A DNA stretch of 41,195 nucleotides from Branchiostoma floridae (GCF_000003815.2 NW_023365920.1:237604-278798), one strand, 5' to 3'; shown: positions 9,944 through 21,500, numbered from the stretch's first letter. Notes: generated from the sequence alone by a model not told the origin. A program made the numbers and translations.

Positions 9944-10141
9944 CAACATCACGCAGTTCGTCGATGTCATTCACAACGTCACTCAAGCCAAAGTCAGCAA
10001 GGGTGTCCGTGAGGTCGGTGCTAATGCGCGTCACTTCCGGCAGCATGACGTCATAGTTGACACACGGAGGAAGACCGTCAGGCTGAGGTGGGCCCCACAG
10101 TTCCGGGGGAAGGTACCCTGGCGTCACCAGCCTACAGGTAA
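9944..10141 (-). CDS. Exon of an unrecognised extracellular protein gene (first exon seen)
   Basis: The minus-strand acceptor is T10-CAG just above 10141, and the donor is GTTG|GTATGA at 9943. Length is 198 nt with phase 1 at both ends, so it joins in frame to the exon at 9253-9432. It encodes VTCRLVTPGYLPPELWGPPQ, PDGLPPCVNYDVMLPEVTRI and STDLTDTLADFGLSDVVNDI before the end. There are two cysteines and a proline-rich stretch, then a predicted helix whose DLTDTLADFG resembles DLVQDFGDLL in the exon at 7863-7994, perhaps a repeated module. Upstream exons were not found with confidence. Confidence 0.65.
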
Positions 10142-10403
10142 CTGAAAAAAAAAAACAGGGGCGGTGCCCGAATATTGTTAATGTCATAGAAATGTCATAG
10201 AAAATAAGGGGAATGCAGTACGTATCTATAGTACTAACCTGTGTTTACACAAGCTCTTGTAGGGCCGGCCGCTAGGGGCGCGATTTTAGTCAGGCTATCT
10301 ATAGTACTAAACGAGTCAAAACAGACTTCCATGCAATCACGTTGATGAAGGTTAGACATCCAGGTAATAAGATACGCCAAAAAGCAGTACTATTTATTCA
10401 GGC

Positions 10404-10540
10404 AACTGGATATGATTTGGAAACGGCCAGATGTTTCAGATAACGTTAACCTTTTTTTTTTTCTTTTGTCAGTGACACTGGACGAAAGACACCGGACGGT
10501 TGTGTGAAACATCTGGCCGTTTCCATAATCATATCCAGTT
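10404..10540. repeat. Inverted repeat, 35-36 bp arms
   Basis: Arms 10404-10438 and 10505-10540 are reverse complements except for a single-base indel (GATTTGG against GATTATGG). The loop of about 66 bp includes a T-run. No clear target duplication was found, so it may be a small MITE or a local foldback. Confidence 0.8.
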
Positions 10541-10965
10541 ACTTGAGTAACTGCTTTCTGCAATTGGCAGACTTCCAATTCATCAAATATCCTTTTACAC
10601 CATTGGTTGTATTGTAAATGTTCCTTTGCAACATGCACAATACTGCAGACACACGCCAAACAAGCAAACAAACACAGTAACAGATTGCAATACCTCCGTT
10701 TTCACGAATGTAATCAATGGCAAATAAATGAAAACATATGTTTCATGTACTACGGTATGCAAATTAATCAATGTCTCTTTCTGGAAACAATACATACACA
10801 ATATACAATATTTATTACCATCCATACAAAATCAGATCTGCATATAAAAATAGTCGGTAAAACAAAACTATCTGTGGTATACAATTGATTTAGGGACGGC
10901 CGTAGCATGGAGGAGCATACTGTGAATCCCAATTGATAATCATAAAATACAACAAATCACCGTTT

Positions 10966-11025
10966 TTATTCGCATACGATTTCATCGGCAGAAGTGCCAG
11001 CAGGAGGACTATCCAAACTCGTGAC
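10966..11025 (-). CDS. Tentative terminal exon, unrecognised gene
   Basis: On the minus strand a T8-rich tract leads to CCATTTTACAG, then 19 codons encoding VTSLDSPPAGTSADEIVCE and a TAA stop. Stop and frame fit phase 0, which matches the donor phase of the tentative exon at 12743-12866. AATAAA overlaps the stop codon (10970-10965). The peptide is too short to identify. The splice acceptor is good, but the call rests on that and one short frame. Confidence 0.35.
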   Translation of the reverse strand, partial: VTSLDSPPAGTSADEIVCE

Positions 11026-11430
11026 CTGTAAAATGGAAAAAAAAGATATGCAGTCATTTCAAATTGAAAATTAAGCCCTACTTTGCTTAATATGTGTCTT
11101 TTTAGGTTAACCTCTGCCTAACTTCCCAACGCCGCACGTCCACAAAAAAACAACACCCACCCACCTACAGGCGTTCGGTTCAAAACATGAAAACACCGTG
11201 TCTTGGACAACTGTTTATCATTGATATTTTCTATCAAGCAACAATAAAAAAAATACAGAACACAGAGGTGCGCCCTAGCAGACAGCTAATACGAACATCA
11301 CCTCTGGAAAATGCGAAAGATAGATGAAAACAGGAAATATACAATAACTCACAGCAACACAGCATTTTGAGTTGGGCAATCCAGGATGGGATACAAAGTT
11401 TAAAACAGTGTCATAAATGGATATCATATA

Positions 11431-11638
11431 CTGTACATGCAGAAATGTTCGCGGTGGTTTTATATTCGCGGTTTTCGCGGTGGCCACTTCACCGCGAATT
11501 TAAAACCACCGCGAACATTTTTCCATGGCAGTAAGAGGCTACTGTGCATGGTACTACCGCGAACTTAAAACCACCGCGAAAAGTCCCTTTTCCCGCTACC
11601 GCAAAATTAAATCCCCGCGAACTTAAATGCATTTACAG
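11431..11638. mobile_element. Mariner/Tc1-type MITE
   Basis: 208-bp element flanked by TA on both sides (11429-11430, 11639-11640), with termini CTGTACATGCA and TGCATTTACAG. The interior is built from repeated TTCGCGG and CCGCGAA blocks (for example CACCGCGAATTTAAAACCAC and ACCGCGAACTTAAAACCACC), giving a multiply folded palindrome. No coding capacity. Confidence 0.7.
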
Positions 11639-12742
11639 TAGTTTATGTTACAGTATTGACAAAATACTTGGTGTCGACACTGTCTGTATATCAAGGGTAT
11701 ACGTAAAACAAATTATCTTTGTTAGAATCTTGGGACAGGAAAGGTGAAACCTTCAGTTGTGCTTGTTCTGGTTGATTGTTCAAGTTGAAGAAAGAAATAC
11801 TGTCATAGGCTCTGTAGATTGCATTAGAGGGTTTACTCTTTGCTGATTGTAGGTAGGACAGTGAAATAGGAAGTGTGCAAAGCTTTAATTCACATCGACA
11901 CCCAATGAAACTGGCTGAAATAACGTGTAAACAGACAGTGTTGAACTGCAGGTCATTGCTCTTGGTTCGCCCCGTCAACATTACGGCAACCCGCAGGCGC
12001 AGATTAAACACGTCTGGCCTCACAGGGCCCAGCAGCGGCCACGTATACGTCATCAGACATTTTTTTACCTATCACCAATCGTCAATGTCTTTAGTATGCT
12101 GCAACTTGTCTACTCCCTACCTTTGTGGGTATTTCGCGCAAAAAAGGTAGATGTAATGAACGAGTACAGTGACGTGAATACCATTTTGCTTGAACTAAAT
12201 TATTGCAGGGCATGCCTAATTGAGTATTTGTGCACCACACCAAAATGTTTGTGGCGGAAAGTGAATCTACCGCCTCGAGTTTTGACTTTACGGTCATATT
12301 GTGTGTGTTTACGTGTGCGTAGATACATAAATAATAAGATACAGTTCAACGTCTGTGTAAGATGTTCAGATAGTCAACAGGTAGCAACTTAATGTTGTTA
12401 CGTTTATGTGTCATCCAGTAATTGGTTTAGTGAACAAGCAATTAACGTTTACATTGCAATTGTAGATTGAATAAAAGTTCCTTAAATAAATGAAATATAT
12501 CTTAGCAACCAAACTTATTCACTTGTTCAGGTTTTGCCGTGACGATTGTTGGGAAAGTTACTAAAGTCATGGTTTACAGCAGTATAGTGCGCGTAGAACA
12601 CATAAGAACAATACTAAAGAGTCAAAGACACGATGGCGGTAGTAGCTCTATAACATGAATATTTGGAGGCAGGTAACAATCACGAAATAAGTTTAAGTAG
12701 AGTTATCTCTACTACTTCTTGATAAAAATGAAGCCCACTTAC

Positions 12743-12866
12743 CCCATTCTTCGTCTGGCTCTTGTTGAAAACGCTAATAAAATGATGCATGTACAAGGAG
12801 AAGGTCGTGTTGTGTATCCTGACGTGACACAGTCTAAGAACAATGCTCTTTTCAGCAAGAAAAAAC
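12743..12866 (-). CDS. Tentative exon upstream of the one at 10966-11025
   Basis: The minus-strand acceptor TTGTCCAACAG and donor AATGGG|GTAAGT enclose 124 nt. One frame is open and encodes FFLAEKSIVLRLCHVRIHNT followed by TFSLYMHHFISVFNKSQTKN and G. It ends in phase 0, compatible with the exon at 10966-11025. No domain was recognised, and composition does not differ strongly from its surroundings, so this could be chance. Confidence 0.3.
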
Positions 12867-13106
12867 CTGTTGGACAATGATGGCGATATGACATACTAGT
12901 ATGCACGGGGCAATCAATGTCATAGGTTGTGACCGCCAGTGACCTTCTTGGCTCTGACGAAGGTGGGTGGGGATACGGATTGACATCAAACCAGCATGAT
13001 CACCTTGATGAGGATCTAAGTTTAATTAAGGGGCGGTCTCCTGCGCCATACGATTTCTTGTGGTAAGATTTTCATCGGGCCATGACAGATCCGTCCGTCG
13101 ACGAGA

Positions 13107-13886
13107 GTCAGGGTGAAAGTTTATGATATTGTGTCAAAAGTTAGTCGCAAATCAGAAGATATTCTATGGGTTAAAATTAGCAAACAACTATTCAATACTG
13201 ACAATGATATATTTATAGCTTCTGTCTACATCAGTCCAAGTCGATCGACGATCCATAGTAACAGAAGCTACGATATATTTGATGTCTTAGAACAGGAAAT
13301 TGCACAGTATAGCAGGCGCGGCGATGTTATAATCGGCGGGGACTTCAATGCTCACGTGGGAGACTTAAACGATTATATAGTTGATGATTTGCCGATTGAC
13401 AGTCTCCCGGAGGATTATGATTTCGATATCCCATTGGCCCGTAATAGCATGGACCTAGGTAGCCCGACTGTTTTCGGTAAAAATCTAATTGAATTATGCA
13501 CAAACAGTAAGTTAAGAATCCTGAACGGCAGAACCCCCGGAGATACACTAGGCAAACCTACATGTTACCAACCAAATGGTACCTGTGTAGTGGATTATGT
13601 TCTCGTCGGTTAAAATCTCCTCTTTTCTGAAGTTGCTTTCTTCCACATACACTCTTTAACACCCCATTCAGATCACTGTAAACTTTCAATGATTCTAAAC
13701 TGTAACTCCAAACCAAACCCCGAGAAAACCTCTTTGCATACTCGGCCTCACCGTAAGTTTGTGTGGAACGCCGAGTCAAAAGAAAAGTTTATTGAAATTG
13801 TCAGCAGGCCTGAATTCACATTGAAAATAGACAAGAAAATGAATGAAGAAAGATGTGGTAACCACACCGACTTCGAGCTCAATTGA
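13107..13886 (+). pseudogene. APE endonuclease domain of the non-LTR element
   Basis: The frame beginning KVYDIVSKVSRKSEDILWVK contains IASVYISPS, then GGDFNAHVGD (catalytic GDFN), DYVLVG (from the (V/L)DYVL region) and, after a TAA at 13611-13613, HSLTPHSDHCKLSMI with the catalytic SDH. Reading through that single stop keeps the same frame to 13886. The N-terminal endonuclease motifs are missing, so the element is truncated here. In living elements this domain nicks target DNA for target-primed reverse transcription. Confidence 0.85.
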
Positions 13887-14247
13887 AAATGCGCTCTCAG
13901 AACTAGTAAAGTTATTACAGGAAGCTGGTAAAAAATCACTCAAGCTACGCTGCGCAAAGCAAACAAACATTTTACATAAGAAACGCCAAAACAAGAAAAT
14001 CTGGTTTACAGAGAACTGCGCAACAGCCAGATGAAGTCTCAACAAACTTTGTTAACTTCTCTCGAAAAAAAACCATGATCTTTCCATCAGGGGCAAGTAC
14101 TTCAAAATGAAAAAAGACTACATTCGACTTACAAGGAAAACCAAAAGGTCGTACAAACACAGCCTCCTCCAAAAGTTGAACTCTCAAACCGACAGCGATC
14201 CGTCAGCCTTTTGACAGCTAATTAAACAATTCAAAACAAACGATCGC
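13887..14247 (+). pseudogene. Linker between endonuclease and RT, broken frame
   Basis: The frame overlapping from 13843 (NALSELVKLLQEAGKKSLKL, then KKRQNKKIWFTENCATAR) carries the lysine-rich linker and the W(F/Y)...C/D motif usual between endonuclease and RT. It is interrupted by TGA at about 14032, TAA at about 14056 and TGA at about 14212, in an otherwise element-like reading (KYFKMKKDYIRLTRKTKRSY). Confidence 0.7.
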
Positions 14248-16250
14248 ATGTCTACGGACGAAACAACTGACGGACAAGCCCTTCATACCCACTTCAAGCA
14301 GTTATTTGGAAGGGAATCTGATTCCAGCTTATCACAAACAGACAACAGCTTTCATATTCATATTGAAAATAAGTTGAAAAAACTTGAGACTGAATTATCA
14401 AATTTCAACCCTTTAGACGCAGACATACTTCCGAAAGAAATATAACAAGTAATATCCCAACTAAAGAATGGCAATGCTTCCGGCAATGGTTTGATATTAA
14501 ATGAGATGTTGAAATCTGCATCCCATGTTTTAACAAAACCGCTGGCTAATTTATTCAACCTAATCATGTCATCAGGTCACTTCCCCAAACAATGGTGTGA
14601 AAGCCATATCGTACCGCTTTACAAAGGAGGTTCTAAAGACGATCCGAATAATTATAGGGGAATCACTGTTATGAGTTGTCTTTCCAAACTGTTTACCGCA
14701 ATACTGAATACACGTCTTACTAATTATTTAGAAAAGTATTCACTTATCACCCCAAATCAGTCGGGCTTTAGAAAGAATTTCGGAACACGGGATAATCTTT
14801 TTGTTGTTGACTCTTTAACATCTAAGTACATTAACTCCAACAAACGTTCATATGCATGTGTTTTATAGATTTCAGGAAAGCGTTTGATAGTGTTTGGAGA
14901 GAAGGCCTACGATATAAACTACTTAGTACAGGGATAGATGGCAAATTCTATGAGCTGATCAAAACTATGTATTATAACCGTCAGACGTGTGTAAAAAACC
15001 TCCGAGGGTCTCACTCCATTATTTAATACATACAAAGGTGTAAGACAAGGCTGCAACCTCAGCCCCACCTTGTTTAACCTGTTTATAAATGACCTTGTTA
15101 AAGAATTAGATAATCCTGACTGTGCACCTTCAACATTACACAATTTATTTGTCTCATGCTTACTTTACGCAGATGACGTGGTAGTATTCTCAGAGACCGA
15201 AAAGGGACTACAAAGTGCTCTGGACAAACTTAACATGTTCTGCACAAATTGGAAATTACAGGTAAACCTGAAAAAGACAAAAGTTGTAATTTTCAACAAA
15301 ACACTTACAGGACGCCTGTTCAAGGATGTCAGCTTTTTCTTTGGTTCGGAGATCATCGAAATCACAAGTTCTTATTGTTATTTAGATTTGACACTGTCTT
15401 CGTCAGGCAGTTTTACTCTCGCGAAAAAGCAATTGTCCCAAAAAGCACGGAAAGCTCTTTTTAGTCTCAAGCCTTTATTCCGTTCATCTCTGTCTCCGAA
15501 AGCCTTGTTAAGAATTTATGATGCATGTATCAAGTCCATTATCTTGTACGGTTGTGAAGTTTGGGGCAAGGATTATCTGAATGACAACTGTCCTATTGAA
15601 ATAATCCAGAATAGATTCTGTAAAAATATTCTTGGAGTACAAAGAAGTTCTAGTAACTCGGCGTGTAGAGCGGAGCTTGGTATATACCCAGTTGATTTAG
15701 ATGACTCAGTCCGTATAGTCAAATATTGGCTACGACTCAGACAATTAAACATTTCTTCACATCCGTTACAAGTAGATGTACTTTTGTCACAACAATATAT
15801 ACCAGAGAACAGTCGCAAGAAAAACTGGATACATCATGAAAAGGAAGTACTTAATAACAGCGGCTATTCATACATCTGGAATACAGACAACATAGACAGC
15901 AGTTATTCATGTAGATTGTTAAGGAGAAGGTTGAATGACATGTATACTCAAACTTTCTTTTACAAGTTATCTGCAGACGAAGGAAATATTAGATTTTACA
16001 AAAACTTAAAAACAGCATACGGCATGGAAAACTACTTGTACCATTATAATTTTGATTACCGCTCAGCAATATGTAAGTTACGAATTAGTTCGCACCCGTT
16101 AGAAATAGAGAAAGGAGATACAAAAAGCTACCTGTTCAAGAAAGAATTTATAAGCAGTGCACAACGAATGCAGTGGAAAATGAAACACATTTTATTTGTG
16201 AATGCCCCCAATTCGATGCCGAAAGAAAAAGACTATTTGAAAGAGTGACC
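14248..16250 (+). pseudogene. Reverse transcriptase of the non-LTR element, frameshifted
   Basis: RT motifs in order: WCESHIVPLYKGGSKDDPNN with YRGITVMSCLSKLFTAIL (motif 1), NQSGFRKNFGTRDN (motif 2), and FIDFRKAFDSVW (motif A, about 14860-14895, reached by a frame shift after 14865). Then come YKGVRQGCNLSPTLFNLFIN (motif B, back in the first frame from about 15020) and LLYADDVVVFSE (motif C, YADD at 15166-15177). The thumb/connection region follows, ending ICKLRISSHPLEIEKGD. A TAA at about 14443 also breaks the frame. The intact open stretch of 392 codons from 15070 shows the decay is moderate. The C-terminal tail is shifted again near 16170. Confidence 0.88.
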
Positions 16251-16310
16251 GAAATCACACCAACATTTTCATTGTTAAAACGCCACAAAAGATTCTCTTC
16301 CTACTAAGAT
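16160..16310 (+). pseudogene. C-terminal Cys/His tail of the non-LTR element
   Basis: In a frame shifted from the main RT frame, the sequence reads NETHFICECPQFDAERKRLF and ERVTEITPTFSLLKRHK. This is the same E.HF...C...(Y/F)...R..LF signature seen in the minus-strand fragment at 8130-8640, showing two different relatives of the group in this window. Confidence 0.75.
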
Positions 16311-16559
16311 CACCGAATCAATCTATTATAGAATACATGGGGCATTTCATTTTCAACTGTCTTCAAAGAAGAAGTCAAACCCCGTAATAGTTACGTAGAC
16401 TTAGTACCGTATTCTGTATCGTATGTACATTCATCTACTTAATATCTGTATGTTAGAATTTAGATTATCTACATGTACTCAGACCACATTCATTTATTTC
16501 ATGTATTTAGTCTTCCTTCTCTTGCAATTAGCCCCATTGGCATGAATTTGCAATAAAAC

Positions 16560-18042
16560 ATTTCTATAATACTTCTGCTCAGCTATCATGTATTAACATG
16601 TAAATACTACTAAAGAAGCGATGGATCTCAGATGTTCACAAGAATAAGAGCTGTATGGCAATCATGTTGACCTGTTGGATAAACCAAAGAAGGGCAAAGA
16701 AATGTGGCATTAATGCATGGTGGTGTAACATATCTATGTGCAGTCTCTATATCAATCGGCTATGATATTTTTGGAGGTACTCTAATATAATCGCGATGTC
16801 ATACGGATATCCAGTTGGTTTGTCGTGTATACTGTAAACCCCTATGTACCCTCGCCACAAAACTTCCCGCCAAATCCCAGCGCCCATCCCGCCGCGTCCC
16901 CACTTTATGAAGCACCACATACGGGGAAGGTGAAAACCTCGGGACGGTTTGCTAACTGTTCCAATTGACATCGGTATTCTCGCAACATCCCCATGAAATT
17001 CTGAATACCTACCTGTTCAGCGGAGCAATCTTCCCTTTTAGAGAGAATTCAATACCGATGTTCCCTTGTTGTGTCAGGGGCAATTAAAGAGTCTTCTTCC
17101 ACCCCATACACATAGCGTTAACAGAAATAACTGTATAACTAAGGTTGGCGTTAGGCAGTCGTTGCTGCGGTAGGACCTTATCCTTTCCTAGGATCAAAGA
17201 AGCTAACAGCAGGACTGGTGCCAGGACAACGCTGAACTGGGCGCTTCTATATGAATAACCAGGAGTACACCGTAGGTCATGCTCCTAAGTCATCTAGACT
17301 ACAGGTCACCTTCAGGACTGTCATGGCCACCATTCGGAAATCGAGCTGTGCCGTCGTGGGCATGCCTGGAAGTTTACCAACTATGCAGGACCGAAAAACA
17401 CATGGAAATGTTTGCTGCTACAGTGTGAAGCTCTTCAAGGTGTTTGCTTATAATGGGATCGTCAAATAGTAACGGTTTAACAACCTGAACGGGTAAATTT
17501 TGCCCCCGACTCTCGTATTTTCTTAGCGATTCCACGGCGTCAGCTGCTCGAGCTCGGACAAATTCGCAACATATTGTTTCTCATCATGATCAATAAATAG
17601 GTAGGTATTGTTAAATATTTTCCCTTTTTCAAGGTATTTGGCCATCTTTAAAACGATATTACTTTTCCAGCTGCTATGTATTGGTTTCAATAATGTGGTG
17701 CACGGCCCGGTGGTAACGTTATACAAGGAGGTTATGATTATGAGAGGTATTATTAAAAGGCAGCATCAGTATAATTTTTTCTATACCCTCATAGACTGGT
17801 TATTATAAAGTTTATACCTCGAGTTTAGCTAGGCAGTGACTTATGTATGCTATGGGATATATGTATGCAATGTAATGTATTTATGTTTTGAAAAAGATAA
17901 TTTCATTCCCCAGAAAACGTCTAGATCAAAATGAATGGCAGCGAAATGATATTGAATTGGTAATGACAGCAATGAACTGAATTCACATTTTCCTCAATTT
18001 TCATGCCATAAAGCCAGGTATGATACCAAACAGCTTATTACT
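16560..18042. other. Stretch without recognised genes
   Basis: No convincing exon was found on either strand. A 67-codon minus-strand frame at 17523-17726 has coding-like residues (MAKYLEKGKIFNNTYLFIDH) but no splice or domain support. The upstream exons of the gene ending at 22003 were looked for here and not found. Confidence 0.45.
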
Positions 18043-18050
18043 GTAACAGT

Positions 18051-18580
18051 TAGGGGTGGGTACGGGTACAGAAAATTTAGCCACGTGGCCAATATTTACT
18101 CCTCTGTCGGCTAAACCCTTCCCAGCTTATGATACTGTCTAATATGCCACGCAAGATCTGCTTGGAGATTACAGAAAATTCAGGTCCAGGTTCGATCCAG
18201 GTCCGGATCTGAACCTAGACCTAATTATGAATGGTGAATGCAATGGTAAATTTTGCTGAAAAGGAATCTGTTTGGTGGAGTATATCCTATCTGCACGTAA
18301 ACAATTTGCTAACTGCCTTAGTTAGACCGTGGTCACGTTTGACTGTAGAAACGTGATAAAAATGACTACCAACTTTACTCAGCTCTACTTCGCTCTTGAT
18401 ATTTTCTTGGACCAATAAGCCTCAAAACATGTGTACGTCTGCCGCCATGGTGCCAGTATAATCTGTTCATTTTCCAATCAGTCCAACATCTGGTCTGGTC
18501 CACTGAATTATTTAAGGTCTGTTTTTTTCTGGACCGGTCCAAAAAGAAAAAAAACGGTTTAGTACCAGTACCAACCCCTA
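18051..18580. mobile_element. Non-autonomous hAT element with 8-bp target duplication
   Basis: 530-bp element starting TAGGGGTGGGTACGGGTAC and ending GTACCAGTACCAACCCCTA, an imperfect terminal inverted repeat of the hAT type. It is flanked by identical 8-bp repeats GTAACAGT at 18043-18050 and 18581-18588. An 8-bp duplication is diagnostic of hAT transposition. No transposase frame is present. The right target copy abuts the minisatellite; GTAACAGT differs by one base from GTAGCAGT in the minisatellite unit. Confidence 0.88.
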
Positions 18581-18588
18581 GTAACAGT

Positions 18589-21500
18589 TGAGACTAGGTA
18601 AGATACCGTATATGTAGCAGTTGTATGGCTTTTTGGTCTGGAGACCAGGTAAGGTACCGTAAAGGTAGCAGTTGCATGGCTTGTTAGTCTGCAGACCAGG
18701 TACTGTACCGTACAAGTAGCAGTTGGATGGCTTGTTGGTCTGCAGACTAGGTAAGGTACCGTACAGGTAGCAGTTGGAAGGCTTGCTTGTCTGCAGACCA
18801 GGTAAGGTACCGTACAGGTAGCAGCTGGATGGCTTGTTGGTCTGGAGACCAGGTAAGGTACCGCACAGGTAGCAGTTGCATGGCTTGTTGGTCTGGAGAC
18901 CAGGTACGGTACCATACAGGTAGCAGCTGGATGGCTTGTTGGTCTGCAGACTAGGTAAGGTACCGTACAGGTAGCGGTTGAATGGCTTGCTTGTCTTCAG
19001 ACCAGGTAAGGTACCGTACAGGTAGCAGCTGGATGGTTTGTTGGTCTGGAGACCAGGTAAGATACCGTACAGGTAGCAGTTGCATGGATTGTTTGTCTGG
19101 GACCAGGTAAGGTACCGTACAGGTAGCAGCTGGATGGCTTATTGGTCTGCAGACCAGGTAAGATACCGTACAGGTAGCAGTTGCATGGATTGTTTGTCTC
19201 GGACCAGGTAAGGTACCGTACAGGTAGCAGCTGGATGGCTTATTGGTCTGCAGACCAGGTAAGATACCGTACAGGTAGCAGTTGCATGGATTGTTTGTCT
19301 GGGACCAGGTAAGGTACCGCACAGGTAACAGTTGGATGGCTTGTTGCTCTGGAGACCAGGTAAGGTACCGTACAGGTAGCAGTTGTATGGCTTATTGGTC
19401 TGCAGACTAGGTAAGGTACCGTACAGGTAGCAGTTGGATGGCTTGTTGGTCTTCAGACTAGGTAAGGTACCGTATAAAAGGTTGCAGTTGGATGGCTTGC
19501 TTGTCTGGGACCAGGTAAGATACCGTACAGGTAGCAGTTGCATGGATTGTTTGTCTGGGACCAGGTAAGGTACCGTACAGGTAGCAGTTCTATGGCTTGC
19601 TTGTCTTGGGACCAGGTAATGTACTGTACAGGTAGCAATTGGATTGATTTTTTGTCTGGGACCAGGTTAGGTACCATACAGGTAACAGCTATATGGCTTG
19701 TTGGTCTGGAGACCAGGCATGGCACCGCACAGGTAACAGTTGGATGGCTTGCTTGTCTGGAGACCAGGTAAGGTACCGCACAGGTAGCAGTTGCATTGAT
19801 TGTTTTTCTGGGACCAGGTAAGGTACCGTAAAGGTAGCAGCAGGATGGCTTGTTGGTCTGGAGACCAGGTAAGGTACCGTACAGGTAGCAGTTGTATGGC
19901 TTGCTTGTCTGGAGACCAGGTAAGGTACCGCACAGGTAGCAGCTGGATGGCTTGCTTGTCTTGAGACCAGGTAAGGTACCGCACAGGTAGCAGTTGCATG
20001 GATTGCTTGTCTGGGGCAAGGTAAGGTACCGTACGGGTAGCAGTTGGATGGCTTGTTTGTCTGCAGACTAGGACCAGGTACCGTATAGGTAGCAGTTGGA
20101 TGGCTTGCTTGTCTGGAGACCAGGTAAGGTACCTTACAGGTAGCAGTTGCATGGCATGGTGGTCTTGAGACCAGGTAAGGTACCATACAGGTAGCAGCTG
20201 GATGGCTTGTTGGTCTGGAGACCAAGTAAGGTACCGTACGTGTAGCAGTTGCATGGCATGTTGGTCTGGAGACCAGGTAAGGTACCGTAAAGGTTGCAGT
20301 TGTATGGCTTGTTAGTCTGCAGACTATGTAAGGTACCGTACAGGTAGCAGTTGTATGGCTTGTATTTCTGGAGACCAGGTAAGGTACCTTACAGGTAGCA
20401 GTTGCATGAATTGTTTGACTGGGACCAGGTAAGGTACCGTACAGGTAGCAGTCGGATGGCTTATTGGTCTGCAGACCAGGTAATGTACCGTACAGGTAGC
20501 AGTTGCATGGATTGTTTGACTGGGACCAGGTAAGGTACCGTACAGGTAGCAGTTGGATGGCTTATTGGTCTGCAGACCAGGTAATGTACCGTACAGGTAG
20601 CAGTTGCATGGATTGTTTGACTGGGACCAGGTAAGGTACCGTACAGGTAGCAGCTGGATGGCTTATTGGTCTGCAGACCAGGTAATGTACCGTACAGGTA
20701 GCAGTTGCATGGATTGTTTGACTGGGACCAGGTAAGGTACCGTACAGGTAGCAGCTGGATGGCTTATTGGTCTGCAGACCCCGTAATGTACCGTACAGGT
20801 AGCAGTTGCATGGATTGGTTGTCTGGGACCAGGTAAGGTACCGTACAGGTAGCAGTTGTATGGCTTGTTAGTCTGCAGACTAGGTAAGGTACCGTACGGG
20901 TAGCAGATGGATGGCTTGTTGGTCTGCAGACTAGGTAAGGTACCATACAGGTAGCAGCTGGATGGCTTATTGGTCTGGAGACCAGGTAAGGTACCGTACA
21001 GGTAGCAGTTGGATGGCTTGCTTGTCTGGGACCAGGTAAGGTACCGTACAGGTAGCAGTTGCATGGCATGGTGGTCTTGAGACCAGGTAAGGTGCCATAT
21101 TGGTAGCAGCTGGATGGCTTGTTGGTCTGGAGACCAGGTAAGGTACCGTACAGGTAGCAGTTGCATGGCATGGTGGTCTTGAGACCAGGTAAGGTACCAT
21201 ATTGGTAGCAGTTGCATGGCATGTTGGTCTGGAGACCAGGTAAGGTACCGTAAAGGTTGCAGTTGTATGGCTTGTTAGTCTGCAGCCTAGGTAGGGTAAC
21301 ATACAGATAGCAGTTGGATGGCTTGTTGGTCTGCAGACTATGTAAGGTACCGTACAGGTAGCAGTTGGATGGCTTGCTTGTCTGGAGACCAGGTAAGGTA
21401 CCGTACAGGTAGCAGTTGTATGGCTTGTTTTTCTGGAGACCAGGTAAGTTACCTTACAGGTAGCAGTTGTATGGCTTGTTATCCTGGAGACCAGGTAAGG

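Larger units (their letters stand above)
13105..16555 (+). mobile_element. Decayed non-LTR retrotransposon (CR1/L2/Jockey group)
   Basis: One element in the order APE-type endonuclease, linker, reverse transcriptase, C-terminal cysteine/histidine tail and short 3' UTR, all on the plus strand but broken by stops and frame shifts. It is 5' truncated: the frame starts inside the endonuclease. No RNase H domain was seen after the RT. The 3' end is placed near the last AATAAA (about 16552), where homology-like features stop; target duplications were not identified. The exact clade cannot be assigned by eye. Confidence 0.85.

Noticed and set aside
9421-10145. Cysteine/methionine/valine- or histidine/threonine-rich frames
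   Set aside because: Pure translation of the GT-rich microsatellite.
17523-17726. Minus-strand frame with coding-like residues (MAKYLEKGKIFNNTYLFIDH)
   Set aside because: No recognised domain, no good splice sites around it and no matching neighbour exon; kept only as a possibility.
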